Positions 36,090-37,227 of a stretch of 37,227 bases of DNA are shown here, piece by piece; within the stretch, counting starts at the first letter, position 1; each line of letters begins with the position of its first letter. Source of the DNA: Fidelibacterota bacterium (GTDB lineage Bacteria; Fidelibacterota; Marinisomatia; Marinisomatales; SCKK01); the NCBI GenBank assembly GCA_004124475.1, contig SCKK01000036.1, forward strand, positions 1 through 37,227, in the 5' to 3' direction. The notes under the pieces were generated by a model. That model was given only the letters and a program-made list of their open reading frames with translations. It did not search any database and was not told the DNA's origin. The position numbers were made by a program, and so were the translations under genes.

Positions 36090-36321
36090 TGACCCCCTAG
36101 TTTGTACAGATTTTGTAGAAACTTAGGTGTCAAAGTTCCGGTGTTTATCATGCTGCAAGATTCCTATCGGCTGTCTGCGAGTATACCTCATCAGGAGTAA
36201 TTCTATCAAGTGATTGATAAGTTCTTTCATAATTGTAAAAATTCATCCATGTTTTGATAGATGCTCTGGCCTCCTTAACTGATTCGTAGGCTTTCAAATA
36301 AACCTCTTCATATTTTAAGCT
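36090..36321 (-). mobile_element. Remnant of an IS3-family insertion sequence (3' end of transposase and one terminus)
   Basis: On the minus strand, codons 36321-36148 read SLKYEEVYLKAYESVKEARA, then IKTWMNFYNYERTYQSLDRI and TPDEVYSQ up to a TGA. This is the C-terminal end of an IS3-group transposase (rve integrase core), with the typical KYEEVYL, FYNxxRxxQ and TPxE blocks. The end of the element is probably TGACCCCCTAG (from 36090). The rest of the transposase and the other terminus are missing. It is fused directly to the beta-helix pseudogene and lies just upstream of the T9SS-tail gene start. Confidence 0.8.
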
Positions 36322-37154
36322 TCATGATATAGCGATACCAACCACATTAGCGCGCGACGTGCTTCCTTTGAATGTGGATGTTTTCTTATCAAAACCTTAT
36401 TAGCATGTATAGCTTTCTCGGTCATTCCAAATGCCCACAAGTCTTGAACCCATGCGGTTAGCCAATCGATAGAATTTGTATCAGGTTCATCTTCACTATC
36501 ATCACCTGTGTTTCCTAAGGTCTTCCCTAAGCTACTTCCGCTATTGGCTGGCTGGGAAGATAACCAGGGATCATAGTCAACCCAATCCGGAGTCCATAGC
36601 TTCGATCTAATTGCCTATTCGCTTGTTGTGCCCCACCATGTATGCTCTGCGTCTATGATCGTACTTTGAAAGTTTACATCAACCCGGATATTGTAATCAT
36701 TCGCTCCATCATGCCCAAAAATGCTGTTACCCCCTCCAATCTGTCCACCGTACGAATCAGTGCTGCCCAAAAAGGGAGTCGCGTCCCGCACAAATATACC
36801 ATAGGTGACATTGTTCTTAATCAGATTGTTCCCCGGATAACTCCAATCAGGTAGAGCAAACCTTGGAGTACTGCTCCAGGCAGCTACAGCTCCATACCTC
36901 CCATTATAAGACATCGTACTTTGATAAATATTTGGGCTAGAGGTATTAATGGCAACAACTCCATATAAGGCGTTACTACTAATCAGATTGTTTTCAATTG
37001 TGATAGTAGAATTGTTAAACCAGATACCTGTATAAGAATTGTTCTCTATCACATTGCTCACTACTGTTGGAACCATTGCGTCATGAGCAATTGAATATGA
37101 CGGCGAAATTTTTAATCGATGTCGCGAAACAGAATTTAATTCGCTACAAGCCAC
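36315..37154 (-). pseudogene. Truncated beta-helix/TPR exported-protein gene with an in-frame TAG
   Basis: From about 37090 to 36620 the frame encodes right-handed beta-helix repeats (SNVIENNSYTGIWFNNSTIT, then NTSSPNIYQSTMSYNGRYG) and the motif AEHTWWGTTSE, which parallels AEYNWWGTSP in the subtilase gene at 31213-34511. A TAG at 36615-36617 interrupts it. The frame then carries on for 99 codons (AIRSKLWTPDWVDYDPWLSS, later ALMWLVSLYHEA, a TPR-like helix) to the IS3 remnant at 36321, where it stops. The C-terminal part, including any T9SS tail, is lost. The 5' end is also doubtful: the frame is closed by a TAA just before the GTG at 37154 and no signal peptide is seen. This is a broken relative of the neighbouring exported protein. 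Confidence 0.75.
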
Positions 37155-37176
37155 TTTCGGTTATTTGATTTTTACT

Positions 37177-37214
37177 TGACCAATACAATTTACGCAATCT
37201 GCGTTGATTGGTCA
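37177..37214. other. Hairpin with nested inverted repeats at the right window edge
   Basis: TGACCAAT (37177-37184) pairs with ATTGGTCA (37207-37214), and inside ACGCA (37192-37196) pairs with TGCGT (37200-37204). It may be an operator, an IS end or a processed terminator. It lies just beyond the truncated beta-helix gene and nothing else identifies it. Confidence 0.4.
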
Positions 37215-37227
37215 TACATTCCTTTCT

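Overview
The window looks like a chromosomal contig from an uncultured, Gram-negative bacterium of the FCB superphylum. A Marinimicrobia-, KSB1-, Calditrichota- or Ignavibacteria-like lineage would fit; I cannot assign it more precisely by eye. The clues are several exported proteins ending in type IX secretion (Por) sorting domains with the NYPNPFNP/NFPNPFNP signature, an outer-membrane barrel beside a helix-hairpin-helix outer-membrane protein, an S9 acyl-peptidase, a PccB/MmdA carboxyltransferase beside a small B12-binding mutase subunit, and moderately AT-rich DNA.

Region 1 (1-7814) is an integron. An IntI-type tyrosine recombinase (intI, 6834-7814, +) reads away from an attI core at 6673-6679. 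Leftward, on the minus strand, lie five complete gene cassettes and the start of a sixth, separated by five attC sites (121-279, 3188-3346, 4034-4095, 4752-4885, 5576-5663). In order from attI the cassettes carry: an Abi_alpha-like protein (possible phage defence); a secreted protein with a PrcB-like and a Kunitz/BPTI-type domain; a BrnT/BrnA toxin-antitoxin pair; a membrane-anchored TlpA-like thioredoxin; a 3.07-kb cassette with a secreted Asp-box propeller protein ending in a T9SS sorting domain; and a partial HicA-like ORF. The first six bases of four of the five complete cassettes are exactly complementary to the R'' box of their own attC, which strongly supports the boundaries. This is the most interesting system in the window.

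Region 2 (7963-18837) starts with a short + strand ORF resembling the C-terminal end of an AbiEii-type nucleotidyltransferase. It continues as a minus-strand housekeeping block: S9 peptidase, PAP2 phosphatase, MrfA/YprA-like repair helicase, HAD hydrolase, SAM methyltransferase, Xaa-Pro aminopeptidase, TPR protein, carboxyltransferase beta subunit, and B12-binding mutase subunit. Several of these genes overlap or nearly touch.

Region 3 (19135-31127) is a plus-strand block: two overlapping outer-membrane protein genes, N-acetylmuramoyl-L-alanine amidase, murI, folC, rho, an orphan Cas6-like RAMP protein, aspartate aminotransferase, rpmE, prfA and prmC. A clear stem-loop follows rpmE. A 13-bp perfect inverted repeat spans the prfA stop and the prmC start.

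Region 4 (31213-37227) is a decaying cluster of exported-protein genes on the minus strand. It holds a subtilase/beta-helix/T9SS gene split by a single-base frameshift, a T9SS-tail protein interrupted by one in-frame TGA, and a beta-helix/TPR gene with an in-frame TAG cut off by an IS3-family remnant. No rRNA, tRNA or CRISPR array was recognised.
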